Shown in pieces: positions 25,390 through 35,071 of a stretch of DNA of 64,000 bases; positions within the stretch are counted from its first letter, which is position 1, and the number at the start of each line of letters is the position of its first letter. The notes under the pieces were generated by a model. The model saw nothing but the letters and a program-made list of their open reading frames with translations, was not told where the DNA came from and did not search any database. Position numbers and translations under genes: made by a program. Source of the DNA: Phreatobacter cathodiphilus (GTDB lineage Bacteria > Pseudomonadota > Alphaproteobacteria > Rhizobiales > Phreatobacteraceae); contig NZ_CP027668.1 in NCBI RefSeq assembly GCF_003008515.1, positions 3,513,001 through 3,577,000 on the forward strand, written 5' to 3'.

Positions 25390-28300
25390 CTAGCGGGCGC
25401 CGGCCGTCACCTCGGTCTGTCCGACCGCGGTGCGCGCCGCCCGCTCGGGCCGGTACATGTCCTCGATGGTGGCGGGGGGCACGAGATAGCGCCCCGGCGT
25501 CACCGCCCTGATCATGTAGGCCACCTGCCAGGTGCCGGCGGCGCCGCCCGTGCGGCTGTAGGCGGCCATGAAGCGGTCGTCACGGAAGGCCTTGTAGTCG
25601 GGCTGCACGGCCTCCGCCGGCAGCCATTTCAGCGCCGAGGTCTCCGCCGAGGCGATGAGGCTCGGATTGTCGATCTCGAAGCCGGCCGGCAGGCGGTCGA
25701 CCAGCATGATCTGGCCGAGCTGCGGGGCCGCCTCCGTCACCTGCAGCACCACCACGAGGCGCGTGCCCTGGGCGACGCGGGTGATGTCCGCCGGCTGGCC
25801 GGCAAGCGTCATGTAGCGGCGCTGCAGGGTGAAGCCGTTGGCGGCGGCCGGCTCGGGCTGCGCCGGGGTGCCGGTGACGGCGACGACGGCGCGCACGGCC
25901 TCGGGACCGGTGTTACGCAGGTCAAGGCCGCGGCCGAGCTCGTCGGAGCGGATCGTCCGCGCCAGCGCGCCTTCGTGCGGGCTGCCGCCGACGTCGAGAC
26001 GGATACGCTTGGCGTCCTCGATCAGCGCCTGGGCGGCCAGCACCAGCCAGACCTTCTCCTGGGTGGAGAGATAGCGGGTCCGGGCGCGCAGGTCCTCCAC
26101 CACGCGCTGGGCGTCGGCGACGATGCGGCGGGTGACGCGCGCCTCGACCCCCAGCGCCATCAGCGCAGCGGCGTCGCGCAGCCGCGAACCGTAGTCGAAG
26201 CGGCCCATGTCGACCTGGCCGCGGGCGGTGAGCATGGTCACCGCCGAGGCCATGACCCGTTCCGCCCGGCCCATGTCGCCCATCAGCGCCAGCGCAGCGC
26301 CGAGCTGGCCGCGCGCCACCGGCGTCGCGATCTCGTTCAGCTGCGTGTCGGCGAGCCAGCGCAGCTCGGAGAGCGAGCCGCGGCCGTTCCGCGCCAGAAC
26401 GTAATGCGCATAGGCGAGGTCCATGCCCTTGTTGTCGCCGACGCCGTTGGTGGAGACGACGAGGGTGCGCAGGCGCTCGATGGCGAGGTTGAAGGCGGTG
26501 GTGGGGATGCCGTAGCCCTTCTCCTTCGCCCGCGACAGGAAGTCCGTCACATAGGCGTCGAGCCAGGCGTCCTCGTTGGATCCCGCGCTCCACAGGCCGA
26601 AGGAGCCGGAGCCGGAGGCGCGCGACAGGATGCGCTCGATGGAGTCGGCGATGCGCTCGCGCACCGGCGTCTCCAGGCCGAGGCCGCCTTCCGCCGCCGC
26701 CAGCACGTCGAGATAGAGCAACGGCAGCGCCCGCGAGGTGATCTGCTCGGTGCAGCCGAAGGGATAGCGGTCCAGCGCCAGGATCAGGCCCGGCACGTCC
26801 ATCGCCGTGGACGGGCTGACCGAGACGGAGACCCGCGCCGACCCCGCGAGAAAATCGCCGAGGAGGTCGCTGGAGACCGTCACTGACTGGCCCGGCTCCA
26901 TGGTGAGGACCGTGCGGCGGGCGATGTCCGGCAGGGCCGGGCGGACGCCCAACGCATAGCGTGACGTCACGTCGAGGCCGTTCGGACCGTTCAGTTGCAC
27001 ATTGAGGTGCCCCACCCCGAGCCCGGAGGCCGAGAGCGGCAGCGAGACGGAACCACGGCCGCCGCTGGCGCCGAGCTGCACCGTCGCCTGGCTCTGGCCG
27101 AGCCGCAGCGGGCCTTCCGGGCGAACGGTGACGCGATAGGCGCCGGCCGGCCCCTCGGCATTGACGAGGTCGAGGCGGGCCGTGGCGCTGTCGGCATGGC
27201 CGAGCACACGCGGCAGCGTCGCGGTCACCACCACGGGATCGCGGGCGATGACGTCGCGCGAGGCCGAGCCGTGCTTCTTCGCCGTCCAGGCCATGGCCAT
27301 CAGGCGCACGGTGCCGTTGAAATCGGGGATGTCGAACACGGCCTCCGCCGTGCCGTCGGGCCCGACGGTCAGGATGCCGGAGAACAGCGACAGCGGCTGC
27401 TGCGCCGGCGGTGCGCCGGAGAAGCGGTTCGACGGCCCGTCACCGCCGGAGCGGATGGAACCACGCACCGCCGACATCCCGTCGATGAGGAGACCGTAGA
27501 GGTCGCGCACCTCGGCGGAGAGCCGGCGCTGGCCGAGATAGTGCTCGTCCGGCTTCGGCGGCTGGTAGTTGGTGATGGTGAGGATGCCGAGATCGACGGC
27601 GGCGACCGTCACGAAGGCCTGGTCGCCGGCGGCGAGCCCTTCGACCTTCACCGGCACCCGCAGCGCCGTGCGCGGCGCCATCTTCTCCGGCGCATCCAGG
27701 GTCACCTTCAGGCGGCGCTCCGCCGTGTCGATGCCGAACCAGGCGAGGCCGATGGCCCGGCCGGGCATGCGCGAGGCCGCGGCGTCCAGCGGCCGGCGCA
27801 TGAACACCGTGGCATAGGCGCCCGAACCCCAGTCGCGCCCGACCGGGATCTGGATGGTGGAGCGGCCCTGCGGCACGTCCACCGTGCGCTCCGCGAGCAG
27901 CCGGTCGCCCATCACCGCCACCGTGGCCGAGCCGGCGAAGCGCGCGTTGACCGAGACGGTCATGGTCTCGCCAGAGACGTAGGAGGGCTTGTCGAGGCTC
28001 ATCTCCAGCACGTCGGGCGTATCCGCCGTACCGCCCGCGCCGTAGCCGGATTCGAAGAGCACCGTCGTCGTCGGACCGGCGACGTCGCCGCCCGCCGTCA
28101 CCTCGAGGCGGTAGCGGCCCCAGGGCACCGGCGCGCCGATGCGCGGCGCGGCCCCCGAGGCGGTCGCCTGAACCTCGCCGTCGGCGATCCGGCGCGTCGA
28201 GACGATCGCCTGGCTCGCCCAGCCGGAGGTGCCGCGGGTCCAGATCCAGCGGGTCTCCAGTCGCAGGAGCTGCCAGGTGAGCGTCGCCGACCGCCGTGTG

Positions 28301-30753
28301 CGGCCGTCCGCGGCCACGGCGACCAGCTCGAAGGAGGCCGTGTCGTTCTCCGAGACGCGGTCGCCGTCGAACAGCGGCTTGACCCCGATGAGCGGCGTGC
28401 CGGGAAGAACCGGCACGGTCGCGGTGCGCTCGACCGCGCGGCCGCCGGGTTCGGCGACACGCACCTGCAGGCGCGCCGAGAGCGGCCGGGTCGTGTCCTC
28501 CATCCGCGGCAGGCGGGCAGCGATCCTCGCCTTGCCGGCATCGTCGGTCGTGATCCCGTCCGGCAGAGGTTCGCGGTCGCGCTTCACCTCCTCGTCGCCG
28601 AGGCCGAAGCGGAAGCCGGGGAAGTCAGGGAGGCTCGGCGTCGTCTCCATCACCACCTCGCCCTCGATGGCGAGGCCGGCGCCGGGCATGCCGAAGAGAT
28701 AGCGGGCATCGACCGTGGCGCCGAAGGGCGCATCGCGGGTCAGCCGCTGCTCGGTCGGCGCGAGCTCGAAGGCGATGCGGTCGGGCACGAAGTCCTCGAC
28801 CATGAACCGCACCTCGCCCGCCGTCGGGCTCTTCGGACCGGTGATGGCGCGCACGCGCCAGGTGCCGGTCGGGGCCGACGAGACGATCGGGATCGGCACG
28901 GCGCGGGCGCCGGCGCCCTGGTCCTGGGTGACGATGCGGCGATATTCGACGCCGTCGGGCCGCTCGACGATGAGGGTCAGCGGCAGGTTCGGCACCGCGT
29001 CGCCCTTGGCGTCGCGCAGCAGCGTCGTCAGGTAGACCGTCTCGCCGGGCCGGTAGATGCCGCGCTCGGGAACGAGGAAGGCGTCGAGCGGGCCGGTGAC
29101 CTCGCGGCCGGCGACCCCGCGGTCGGAAAGGTCGAAGGCCGGCTGGCGCAGGTTGAGGAAGGAATAGTCGCCCTGCGCCGTGGCGGCGACGAGGAGCGAG
29201 GGCGCCTGCGAGCCCTCGCCGCGGGTGAGGCCGGGGGCGAAGCGCACATGGCCGGAGGCGTCGGTGCGCGCCGTGCCCAGCACCTCGTTGTTGCGGGCGA
29301 TGAGGCGCACCTCGACGTCGGCCAGCGGCTTCGCCGAGTTCAGCGAATGGACGTAGCCGTGCACGCCGTCGACGCCGGAAAGCGCGGTCAGCCCGAGGTC
29401 GGAGACGATGAACCACTGCGCCACCCGGCCGTTGCTGCCGTCGTCGTCATCCGAGCGGCGCTGCGCATTGGTCGGCTTGGCCGTCACCACATAGACGCCG
29501 GGCTCCAGCGTCCGCACCGCCTCGTCCACCGGCAGGGCGGTCGTGACGTCGGCATTGAGCCGGTTCTCGGTCTCGAGCTGTCCCTTCCACACGGAGATGC
29601 CGCGCTCGCTGATGAGCTGCTGCATCTCGTAGCTCTCCAGCGGCTTCGGGAATTCCTCCTGGATCGTCTGCGCGATGGAGCGGTCGCCCATGCGGATGAT
29701 CTCGACATCCACCGACTGGAGATTGACCGTGACGACGGGCAGACCCCGCTGTCCGGTGCGCGGCAGCACGTAGGAGCGGCCGGTGAAGCGCACCGCGGGC
29801 GTGCGGTCGCGCACATAGACGGAGACGTCGACGTTGCGCGTCAGCGTCTCGCCCGGGATGGACGACGGCAGGCCCTCGCGAAGCTGGAAGCTGTAGCGCT
29901 CGCCGTGCCTCAGGCCGTCGACGCAGATCTGCCGGTCCTCCACCGTGATCGGCGGGGCGTTGACGCCGGTCTGACGGATATAGGGCGCGAAATCGGTGCG
30001 GCCGGCGCGCAGGTTCTCGGTGAAGACGAAGCAGGCGCGCGGGCGCGTCGCGTCGGAATCGATCTTGGTCTCACGGAAGCGGAAGCCGTGCTGGTCGCGC
30101 AGCCGGTTGTAGGCCTCGCGCGCCTCGGGCGTGTCGCGCGTCTCGACGACCGCGCGGGCGATGTCGATGGCCGGGCGCCACTGCTGCCGCGCCACCATGA
30201 TCTGACGGATATGGGCGAGAGCGAAGGCCTCCTCGTTGCGGTTCGCCGCGCGGCTATAGGCCATGTAGGCGGAGGCGGTGATGTCGGTCTGCAACTGCTG
30301 GCGCTCGCGCCAATCGTTGGTGCGGATGCCGCCGAGCGCCTGGGAATAGCGCACCCAGGGAGCGGAATCCGTGCCGGAGCGCAGCGCGATCGCCTCCCAG
30401 AAGCGGGCGGCGGCCCGGAAGTCGCCGCGCGTCGCGGCGGCGTCGGCGTCGCGACGGATGTCGGCGATGGGGCGGGTGTCGCTCGCCTGCTTGTTGGCGA
30501 TGGACGCCTCGAAGCGACGCGCCTGTTCGGCGAGGTCGTCGCGCTGGAAGGCGCGCAGCGGCGGCAGCGCCTGTACGGGCGCCCGCTGCGGCTGCGGCTG
30601 GGCGGTGTCGGGACGGGGCTGCGGCCGCGGCGCCGCCTGGGCGAGATCGACCGGGCCCGGCCCCTCGGCCCGCGCGTCTTGCGGGCCGGCGAGCCCGAGG
30701 AGTGCGGCGACCACAAACGGCCCCGCGGCCGCGACAAGACCCCGGATGCGCAT
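25390..30753 (-). CDS. Bacterial alpha-2-macroglobulin (YfhM/MagD type) with thioester motif
   Basis: This 1787-residue protein is a bacterial alpha-2-macroglobulin, a periplasmic protease trap linked to cell-wall repair. The thioester motif G-C-T-E-Q is encoded at 26743-26757, so it is the reactive kind. Repeated beta macroglobulin domains fill the N-terminal two thirds. The start at 30753 was chosen because GAGGA lies 8 bases upstream and the signal peptide begins there (V-V-A-A-L-L-G-L-A, cleavage near A-R-A). There is no lipobox cysteine, unlike the E. coli lipoprotein, so this form is probably soluble in the periplasm. It is co-transcribed with pbpC. Confidence 0.92.
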   Translation of the reverse strand: MRIRGLVAAAGPFVVAALLGLAGPQDARAEGPGPVDLAQAAPRPQPRPDTAQPQPQRAPVQALPPLRAFQRDDLAEQARRFEASIANKQASDTRPIADIRRDADAAATRGDFRAAARFWEAIALRSGTDSAPWVRYSQALGGIRTNDWRERQQLQTDITASAYMAYSRAANRNEEAFALAHIRQIMVARQQWRPAIDIARAVVETRDTPEAREAYNRLRDQHGFRFRETKIDSDATRPRACFVFTENLRAGRTDFAPYIRQTGVNAPPITVEDRQICVDGLRHGERYSFQLREGLPSSIPGETLTRNVDVSVYVRDRTPAVRFTGRSYVLPRTGQRGLPVVTVNLQSVDVEIIRMGDRSIAQTIQEEFPKPLESYEMQQLISERGISVWKGQLETENRLNADVTTALPVDEAVRTLEPGVYVVTAKPTNAQRRSDDDDGSNGRVAQWFIVSDLGLTALSGVDGVHGYVHSLNSAKPLADVEVRLIARNNEVLGTARTDASGHVRFAPGLTRGEGSQAPSLLVAATAQGDYSFLNLRQPAFDLSDRGVAGREVTGPLDAFLVPERGIYRPGETVYLTTLLRDAKGDAVPNLPLTLIVERPDGVEYRRIVTQDQGAGARAVPIPIVSSAPTGTWRVRAITGPKSPTAGEVRFMVEDFVPDRIAFELAPTEQRLTRDAPFGATVDARYLFGMPGAGLAIEGEVVMETTPSLPDFPGFRFGLGDEEVKRDREPLPDGITTDDAGKARIAARLPRMEDTTRPLSARLQVRVAEPGGRAVERTATVPVLPGTPLIGVKPLFDGDRVSENDTASFELVAVAADGRTRRSATLTWQLLRLETRWIWTRGTSGWASQAIVSTRRIADGEVQATASGAAPRIGAPVPWGRYRLEVTAGGDVAGPTTTVLFESGYGAGGTADTPDVLEMSLDKPSYVSGETMTVSVNARFAGSATVAVMGDRLLAERTVDVPQGRSTIQIPVGRDWGSGAYATVFMRRPLDAAASRMPGRAIGLAWFGIDTAERRLKVTLDAPEKMAPRTALRVPVKVEGLAAGDQAFVTVAAVDLGILTITNYQPPKPDEHYLGQRRLSAEVRDLYGLLIDGMSAVRGSIRSGGDGPSNRFSGAPPAQQPLSLFSGILTVGPDGTAEAVFDIPDFNGTVRLMAMAWTAKKHGSASRDVIARDPVVVTATLPRVLGHADSATARLDLVNAEGPAGAYRVTVRPEGPLRLGQSQATVQLGASGGRGSVSLPLSASGLGVGHLNVQLNGPNGLDVTSRYALGVRPALPDIARRTVLTMEPGQSVTVSSDLLGDFLAGSARVSVSVSPSTAMDVPGLILALDRYPFGCTEQITSRALPLLYLDVLAAAEGGLGLETPVRERIADSIERILSRASGSGSFGLWSAGSNEDAWLDAYVTDFLSRAKEKGYGIPTTAFNLAIERLRTLVVSTNGVGDNKGMDLAYAHYVLARNGRGSLSELRWLADTQLNEIATPVARGQLGAALALMGDMGRAERVMASAVTMLTARGQVDMGRFDYGSRLRDAAALMALGVEARVTRRIVADAQRVVEDLRARTRYLSTQEKVWLVLAAQALIEDAKRIRLDVGGSPHEGALARTIRSDELGRGLDLRNTGPEAVRAVVAVTGTPAQPEPAAANGFTLQRRYMTLAGQPADITRVAQGTRLVVVLQVTEAAPQLGQIMLVDRLPAGFEIDNPSLIASAETSALKWLPAEAVQPDYKAFRDDRFMAAYSRTGGAAGTWQVAYMIRAVTPGRYLVPPATIEDMYRPERAARTAVGQTEVTAGAR

Positions 30754-30904
30754 GGCGAACGTCCTCGTTGCGGCCCGACGCCCCATCGTCCGCGGAGGCG
30801 GACTGTCCCACCCGCCTGCGACGGGAACAATAAGGGCTGATACGTAATTCCCCTAAGCGTAAGCCGTCGGGATCCAGACGGTTGGCGACACTGAATGCCC
30901 CGCC

Positions 30905-31882
30905 CTATCCCATCGCCGCCTTCGCCGCCGCGACGATCTTGGCCGGCGTCACCTTCACGGCATCCTCGAGCGGCGGCGAGAAGGGGATCGGGATGCGCGG
31001 CGCGCCGAGCCGGCGGGCGGCCTTCACCCGCGCCGGCCCGAGCGTCTCCACGACGGTGGAGACCACCTCGGCGCCGAAGCCCGCCACGGAAACCGCCTCC
31101 TGCACCACCAGCAGCCGCCCGGTCTTCCTAACCGAAGCCAGCACCGCCTCCTGGTCCCAGGGCCAGAGCGTCCGGAGGTCGATCACGTCGGCGGCGATGC
31201 CCTCGCCCGCCAGCGTCGCCGCCGCCTGTTCCACCGCCGGCATGATCGCCGACCAGGAGACGATGGTGAGGTCGCGCCCCTCGCGGGCGAGGCGCGCCTT
31301 GCCGAAGGGGATCGGTTCGATGACGGAGGCGACCTCCCCGGTCAACGGAAAGAGGTTCTTCGGGTCGAAGAACAGCACCGGGTCGTCGGAGCGGATGGCA
31401 CTCACCAGGAGCCCCGCCGCATCCGCCGGCGTCGACGGCGTCACCACGATGACGCCGGGGAGATGGACGAACCAGGATTCCAGCATTTGGCTGTGCTGGG
31501 CCGCCGAATTGCGCCAGATTCCGTGCGGCATCCGCACCACCACCGAGGGCTTCGCCTGGCCGCCGAACATGTAGCGGATCTTGGCGATCTGGTTCACCAG
31601 CTCGTCCATGGCGCACATGACGAAGTCGAAGATGCGCATCTCGATGATCGGCCGGGTGCCGACCAGCGCCGCGCCGAGCCCGGCGCCCATGATCGTCGAT
31701 TCCGAGATCGGCGTGGAGACGACGCGCTCCTCGCCGAACTCGGGCAGGAAGTCCTTGTACTGGCCGTAGAGGCCGCCGCGGGCGACGTCCTCGCCCATCA
31801 CCCAGACGGTGGGATCGCGACGCATTTCCTGGAGGGCGGCGAGGCGCACGGCCTCGACGAGGGTGACGCTCTGCCCGCTCAT
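30905..31882 (-). CDS. 2-oxoacid dehydrogenase E1 component, beta subunit
   Basis: This 325-residue protein is the beta subunit of a thiamine-diphosphate 2-oxoacid or acetoin dehydrogenase E1. It shows V-W-V-M-G-E-D-V-A-R-G-G-L-Y-G near residue 30, followed by R-V-V-S-T-P-I-S-E. The C-terminal domain resembles transketolase domain 3. Its start overlaps the alpha-subunit stop by 4 bases (ATGA). No E2 or E3 gene is in the neighbourhood, so the complex must borrow these, or the pair acts alone. The substrate is undetermined. Confidence 0.9.
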   Translation of the reverse strand: MSGQSVTLVEAVRLAALQEMRRDPTVWVMGEDVARGGLYGQYKDFLPEFGEERVVSTPISESTIMGAGLGAALVGTRPIIEMRIFDFVMCAMDELVNQIAKIRYMFGGQAKPSVVVRMPHGIWRNSAAQHSQMLESWFVHLPGVIVVTPSTPADAAGLLVSAIRSDDPVLFFDPKNLFPLTGEVASVIEPIPFGKARLAREGRDLTIVSWSAIMPAVEQAAATLAGEGIAADVIDLRTLWPWDQEAVLASVRKTGRLLVVQEAVSVAGFGAEVVSTVVETLGPARVKAARRLGAPRIPIPFSPPLEDAVKVTPAKIVAAAKAAMG

Positions 31883-32874
31883 GCCGAAACTCCCGCATAG
31901 GCGACCGCGCCGACGTCCTGCACGTCGTCATAGGCGATGGCCTCGTCCGGCCAGGGCGCCCCCTTCGCATCGAGGACCGCCGCCGCCATCTCGGCCTCGG
32001 CTGCGCTGCGGACGGCGGCGAGATCGGCCGCGGCGACACCCCGTTCGCCGAGCAGGACCGCGAGCCGGTCGATCGGGCAGCGCTTCTTCGCCGCCTCCAC
32101 GCTGGCCGGATCACGCCAGGCGGCGGCATCCGTCGAGGTGTGGCCGGTGATGCGGAAGGTCTTGGCGTGCAGGAGCCGCGGGCCCTTGCCGGCGCGCACC
32201 TCCGCCGCGAGGCGGGCGGCCGCCTCGTCCACCGCCATCACGTCGTTGCCGTCCACGGTGACGCCCGGCACCCCGAGCGATTCCGCGCGGGCAATGACGC
32301 CCGGCCCCGCCGTCACGCTCTCCGTGGCGGTGAAGGCGGAGACGCCGTTGTCCTCACAGACGAAGAGGACGGGGAGCGTGTAGAGCGCCGCCCAGTTGAG
32401 CCCCTCGAGGAAGGGCCCACGGTTGATGGCACCGTCGCCGAAGAAGCACACGGCGATGGCGGAGGAACGCTTCATCTTCAGCCCCTGCGCCGCGCCGACC
32501 GCGATGGGAATGCCGCCCGAGACGACGCCGTTCGCGCCCAGCATGCCGACCGAGAAGTCGGCGATGTGCATGGAGCCGCCCTTGCCGCGGCAATGGCCGC
32601 CCTCGCGCCCGAACAGCTCGCGCATCATGCCCTGGATGCCGGCGCCCTTGGCGATGGCATGGCCGTGGCCCCTGTGGTTGGAGGTGATGCGATCCTCGGT
32701 GGTCAGGTTGAGGCAGACGCCCGCCGCGACGCCCTCCTGGCCGATGGAGACGTGCAGGGGCCCCGGCACCACGCCCTCCTTGTGGGCGGTGAGGGCGGCC
32801 GTCTCGAAGGCGCGGATGCGGCTCATGGTCCGGTAGAGATCCAGCAGGCGCTGGACGTTGTGGGTCGGTTGCAT
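31879..32874 (-). CDS. 2-oxoacid dehydrogenase E1 component, alpha subunit
   Basis: This 331-residue subunit carries the thiamine diphosphate motif F-F-G-D-G-A-I-N-R-G followed about 25 residues later by C-E-D-N-G. It also has the N-terminal M-S-R-I-R-A-F-E and G-P-L-H-V-S-I-G-Q-E-G typical of PDH and acetoin dehydrogenase alpha subunits. The ATG at 32874 was chosen from the family start; the frame is open further upstream but overlaps the acyl-CoA dehydrogenase gene region without similarity. It is translationally coupled to the beta subunit. Confidence 0.9.
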   Translation of the reverse strand: MQPTHNVQRLLDLYRTMSRIRAFETAALTAHKEGVVPGPLHVSIGQEGVAAGVCLNLTTEDRITSNHRGHGHAIAKGAGIQGMMRELFGREGGHCRGKGGSMHIADFSVGMLGANGVVSGGIPIAVGAAQGLKMKRSSAIAVCFFGDGAINRGPFLEGLNWAALYTLPVLFVCEDNGVSAFTATESVTAGPGVIARAESLGVPGVTVDGNDVMAVDEAAARLAAEVRAGKGPRLLHAKTFRITGHTSTDAAAWRDPASVEAAKKRCPIDRLAVLLGERGVAAADLAAVRSAAEAEMAAAVLDAKGAPWPDEAIAYDDVQDVGAVAYAGVSA

Positions 32875-32905
32875 CGGCGTTTCCCGGAAGAGGTCTTGTT
32901 CTGGT

Positions 32906-34081
32906 TCAGTAGGATTTCGGCAGGCCGAGCACCTTCTCGGCGATGTAGGAGAGGATGAGCTGGGCGGAGACCGGGGCGAGGCGTGGGATCCAGGCCTCGC
33001 GCAGATAGCGCTCCACGTGGAATTCACGGGCATAGCCCATGCCGCCGAGGGTCATCACCGCCGTCTCGCAGGCCCGGTAGCCGGCCTCCGCCGCGAGGTA
33101 TTTGGCGGCATTGGCATGAGGACCGCAGGGCTCGTCGCGGTCGTAGAGGGTGGCCGCCTTCAGCATCATCAGCTCGGCCGCCTCGAGCTCCGCCCAGGCG
33201 ACCGCGAGCGGATGCTGGATCGCCTGGTTCTGGCCGATGGCGCGGTCGAAGACGCGCCGCTCCTTGGCATAGGTGCTCGCCCGCTTCAGCGCCGCGCGGC
33301 CGAGGCCGATGGCCTCCGCCGCGATGAGGATGCGCTCGGGGTTGAGCCCGTGCAGGATGATGTCGAAACCCTTCCCCTCCTCGCCGATCAGGTCGGCGGC
33401 GGGAACGGGCAGGCGGTCGAAGAAGACCTGGTTCGAATCCACCGCCTTGCGGCCCATCTTGGCGATCTCGCGCACCTCCACATGGGCGCGGTCGAGGCTG
33501 GTGTAGAACAGCGACAGCCCGTCGGTGCGGCGCTTCACCTCGGACACCGGCGTGGTGCGGGCGAGCAGCAGGATCTTGTCGGCGACCTGGGCCGTCGAGG
33601 TCCAGATCTTCTGGCCGGTGACCACATAGACGTCGCCCTGCCGCTCGGCGCGCGTCTTGATCTTCAGCGTGTCGAGGCCGGCATCGGGTTCGGTGACGCC
33701 GAAACAGGCCTTCTCGCGGCCCGCGATCAGGGGCGGGAGCATGCGCGCCTTCTGCTCGTCGCTCCCCTTCACCACCACCGGATTGAGGCCGAAGATGTTG
33801 AGGTGGATGGCGGAGGCCCCCGACATGCCGGCCCCCGAGGCCGCGATCGCCTCCATCATGATCGCCGCTTCGGTGATGCCGAGCCCGGAGCCGCCATAGG
33901 CCTCCGGCATGGCGACGCCGAGAAAGCCGGCTTCTGCGAAGGCGGCGTGGAAGTCGTCGGGAAAGCCGCCCTTGATGTCGCGCTCCAGCCAGTACTCGTC
34001 GGGAAAGCGCGCGCAGAGGCGCTCCACCGCCGCGCGCAGGGCCTGCTGGTCCTCGGAGAGAGAGAAGTCCATCGACGTCAC
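32906..34081 (-). CDS. Acyl-CoA dehydrogenase family protein
   Basis: This 391-residue flavoprotein has the acyl-CoA dehydrogenase fold: M-P-E-A-Y-G-G-S-G-L-G, then C-F-G-V-T-E-P-D-A-G and I-W-T-S-T-A-Q for FAD and substrate. The C-terminal part reads R-L-A-P-V-S where many members have the catalytic E-G-T, so the chemistry may differ from simple beta-oxidation. The listed start is a GTG at 34081 that overlaps the upstream stop as GTGA; an ATG at 34072 is a reasonable alternative. It sits in the leftward catabolic cluster. Confidence 0.88.
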   Translation of the reverse strand: MTSMDFSLSEDQQALRAAVERLCARFPDEYWLERDIKGGFPDDFHAAFAEAGFLGVAMPEAYGGSGLGITEAAIMMEAIAASGAGMSGASAIHLNIFGLNPVVVKGSDEQKARMLPPLIAGREKACFGVTEPDAGLDTLKIKTRAERQGDVYVVTGQKIWTSTAQVADKILLLARTTPVSEVKRRTDGLSLFYTSLDRAHVEVREIAKMGRKAVDSNQVFFDRLPVPAADLIGEEGKGFDIILHGLNPERILIAAEAIGLGRAALKRASTYAKERRVFDRAIGQNQAIQHPLAVAWAELEAAELMMLKAATLYDRDEPCGPHANAAKYLAAEAGYRACETAVMTLGGMGYAREFHVERYLREAWIPRLAPVSAQLILSYIAEKVLGLPKSY

Positions 34082-35037
34082 TGCGGCTCGATGCCGGCTT
34101 CCTTGATCATGCGCGCCCAGTTGGCGATCTGAGCCTTGACGAAGGCGCCGAGGTCATCGGGCGTCTGGGTGAAGGCGTCGAAACCGATCTCGGCGAGCTT
34201 TTTGGTGATCTCCGGATCGGTGGCGATGGCGGCGAGTTCCCGGTTGAGGCGGCCGACGATCTCCGGCGGCATGCGCGCCGGGCCGAACACGCCGTTCCAA
34301 GAGGTGATGTCGAACTCGGCGACGCCCGCCTCCTGCATCGAGGGCAGGTTCGGCAGGAGTTTCGACCGTTCCGCCGTGGTGACCGCCAGCGCCCTGAGCG
34401 AGCCGGCATTGATCTGGGTGAGCGAGGCGGTGATGTCGACGAACATCATGGAGATGCGCCCGCCGATGATGTCGGTGATGGCCGGCGGCGTCGAGCGATA
34501 GGGCACGTGCAGGATGTCGACGCCGGCGCGCTTGGCGAAGGTGGCCCCGGCGACGATGCCGGTGGAATTGCCGCTGGCGTAGGTCAGCTTGCCCGGATTG
34601 GCCTTGGCATGGGCGACCAGCTCCTTCACCGAGGTCACCGGCAGCTTCGGGTCGACCACCAGCAGGAAGGGCAGGTTGCCCATCCGCGCCACCGGGGTGA
34701 AATCCTTCACCGGATCGTAGGTCAGCGTCTTCATCAGGCTGGGATTGGCCGAATGCGACGTGTTGGTCGTCATGAAGAGCGTGTAGCCGTCCGGCTCCGA
34801 GCGGGCGACGAAGGTCGCCGCCACCGAGCCGTTGGCGCCCGCCCGGTTCTCCACCACGACGCCCTGGCCGAGGCGGGAGGCGAGCTGCTGGGCGACGATG
34901 CGCGCCACCGTGTCGGTGCCGCTGCCCGCGGCGAAGGGCACGACGAGGGTGATGGGCCGTTCCGGCCAGGCGGCGCGCGCCGGCGCGGCGACCGCCATGG
35001 CGGCGGCGCTGGCGATGAGGGTTCTGCGGTCGATCAT
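34078..35037 (-). CDS. Bug family (TctC-like) tripartite tricarboxylate transporter binding protein
   Basis: This 319-residue periplasmic solute receptor begins with a signal peptide (D-R-R-T-L-I-A-S-A-A-A-M-A-V-A-A-P-A-R-A). The mature start W-P-E-R-P-I-T-L-V-V-P-F-A-A-G-S-G-T-D is the hallmark of Bug proteins, which capture carboxylates and other small anions. V-V-E-N-R-A-G-A-N-G-S-V-A also fits. The membrane subunits TctA and TctB are not adjacent, which is common for Bug receptors. A GAGGACACGC ribosome-binding site precedes the ATG. Confidence 0.93.
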   Translation of the reverse strand: MIDRRTLIASAAAMAVAAPARAAWPERPITLVVPFAAGSGTDTVARIVAQQLASRLGQGVVVENRAGANGSVAATFVARSEPDGYTLFMTTNTSHSANPSLMKTLTYDPVKDFTPVARMGNLPFLLVVDPKLPVTSVKELVAHAKANPGKLTYASGNSTGIVAGATFAKRAGVDILHVPYRSTPPAITDIIGGRISMMFVDITASLTQINAGSLRALAVTTAERSKLLPNLPSMQEAGVAEFDITSWNGVFGPARMPPEIVGRLNRELAAIATDPEITKKLAEIGFDAFTQTPDDLGAFVKAQIANWARMIKEAGIEPQ

Positions 35038-35071
35038 GCGTGTCCTCCCCGGGACCTGCTTGTGGGCCGCC

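Noticed and set aside
26995-30840. A 1281-residue open frame on the plus strand
   Set aside because: It lies opposite the alpha-2-macroglobulin gene, is dominated by Arg, His, Gly and Ala without domains, and is the antisense shadow expected in high-GC DNA.
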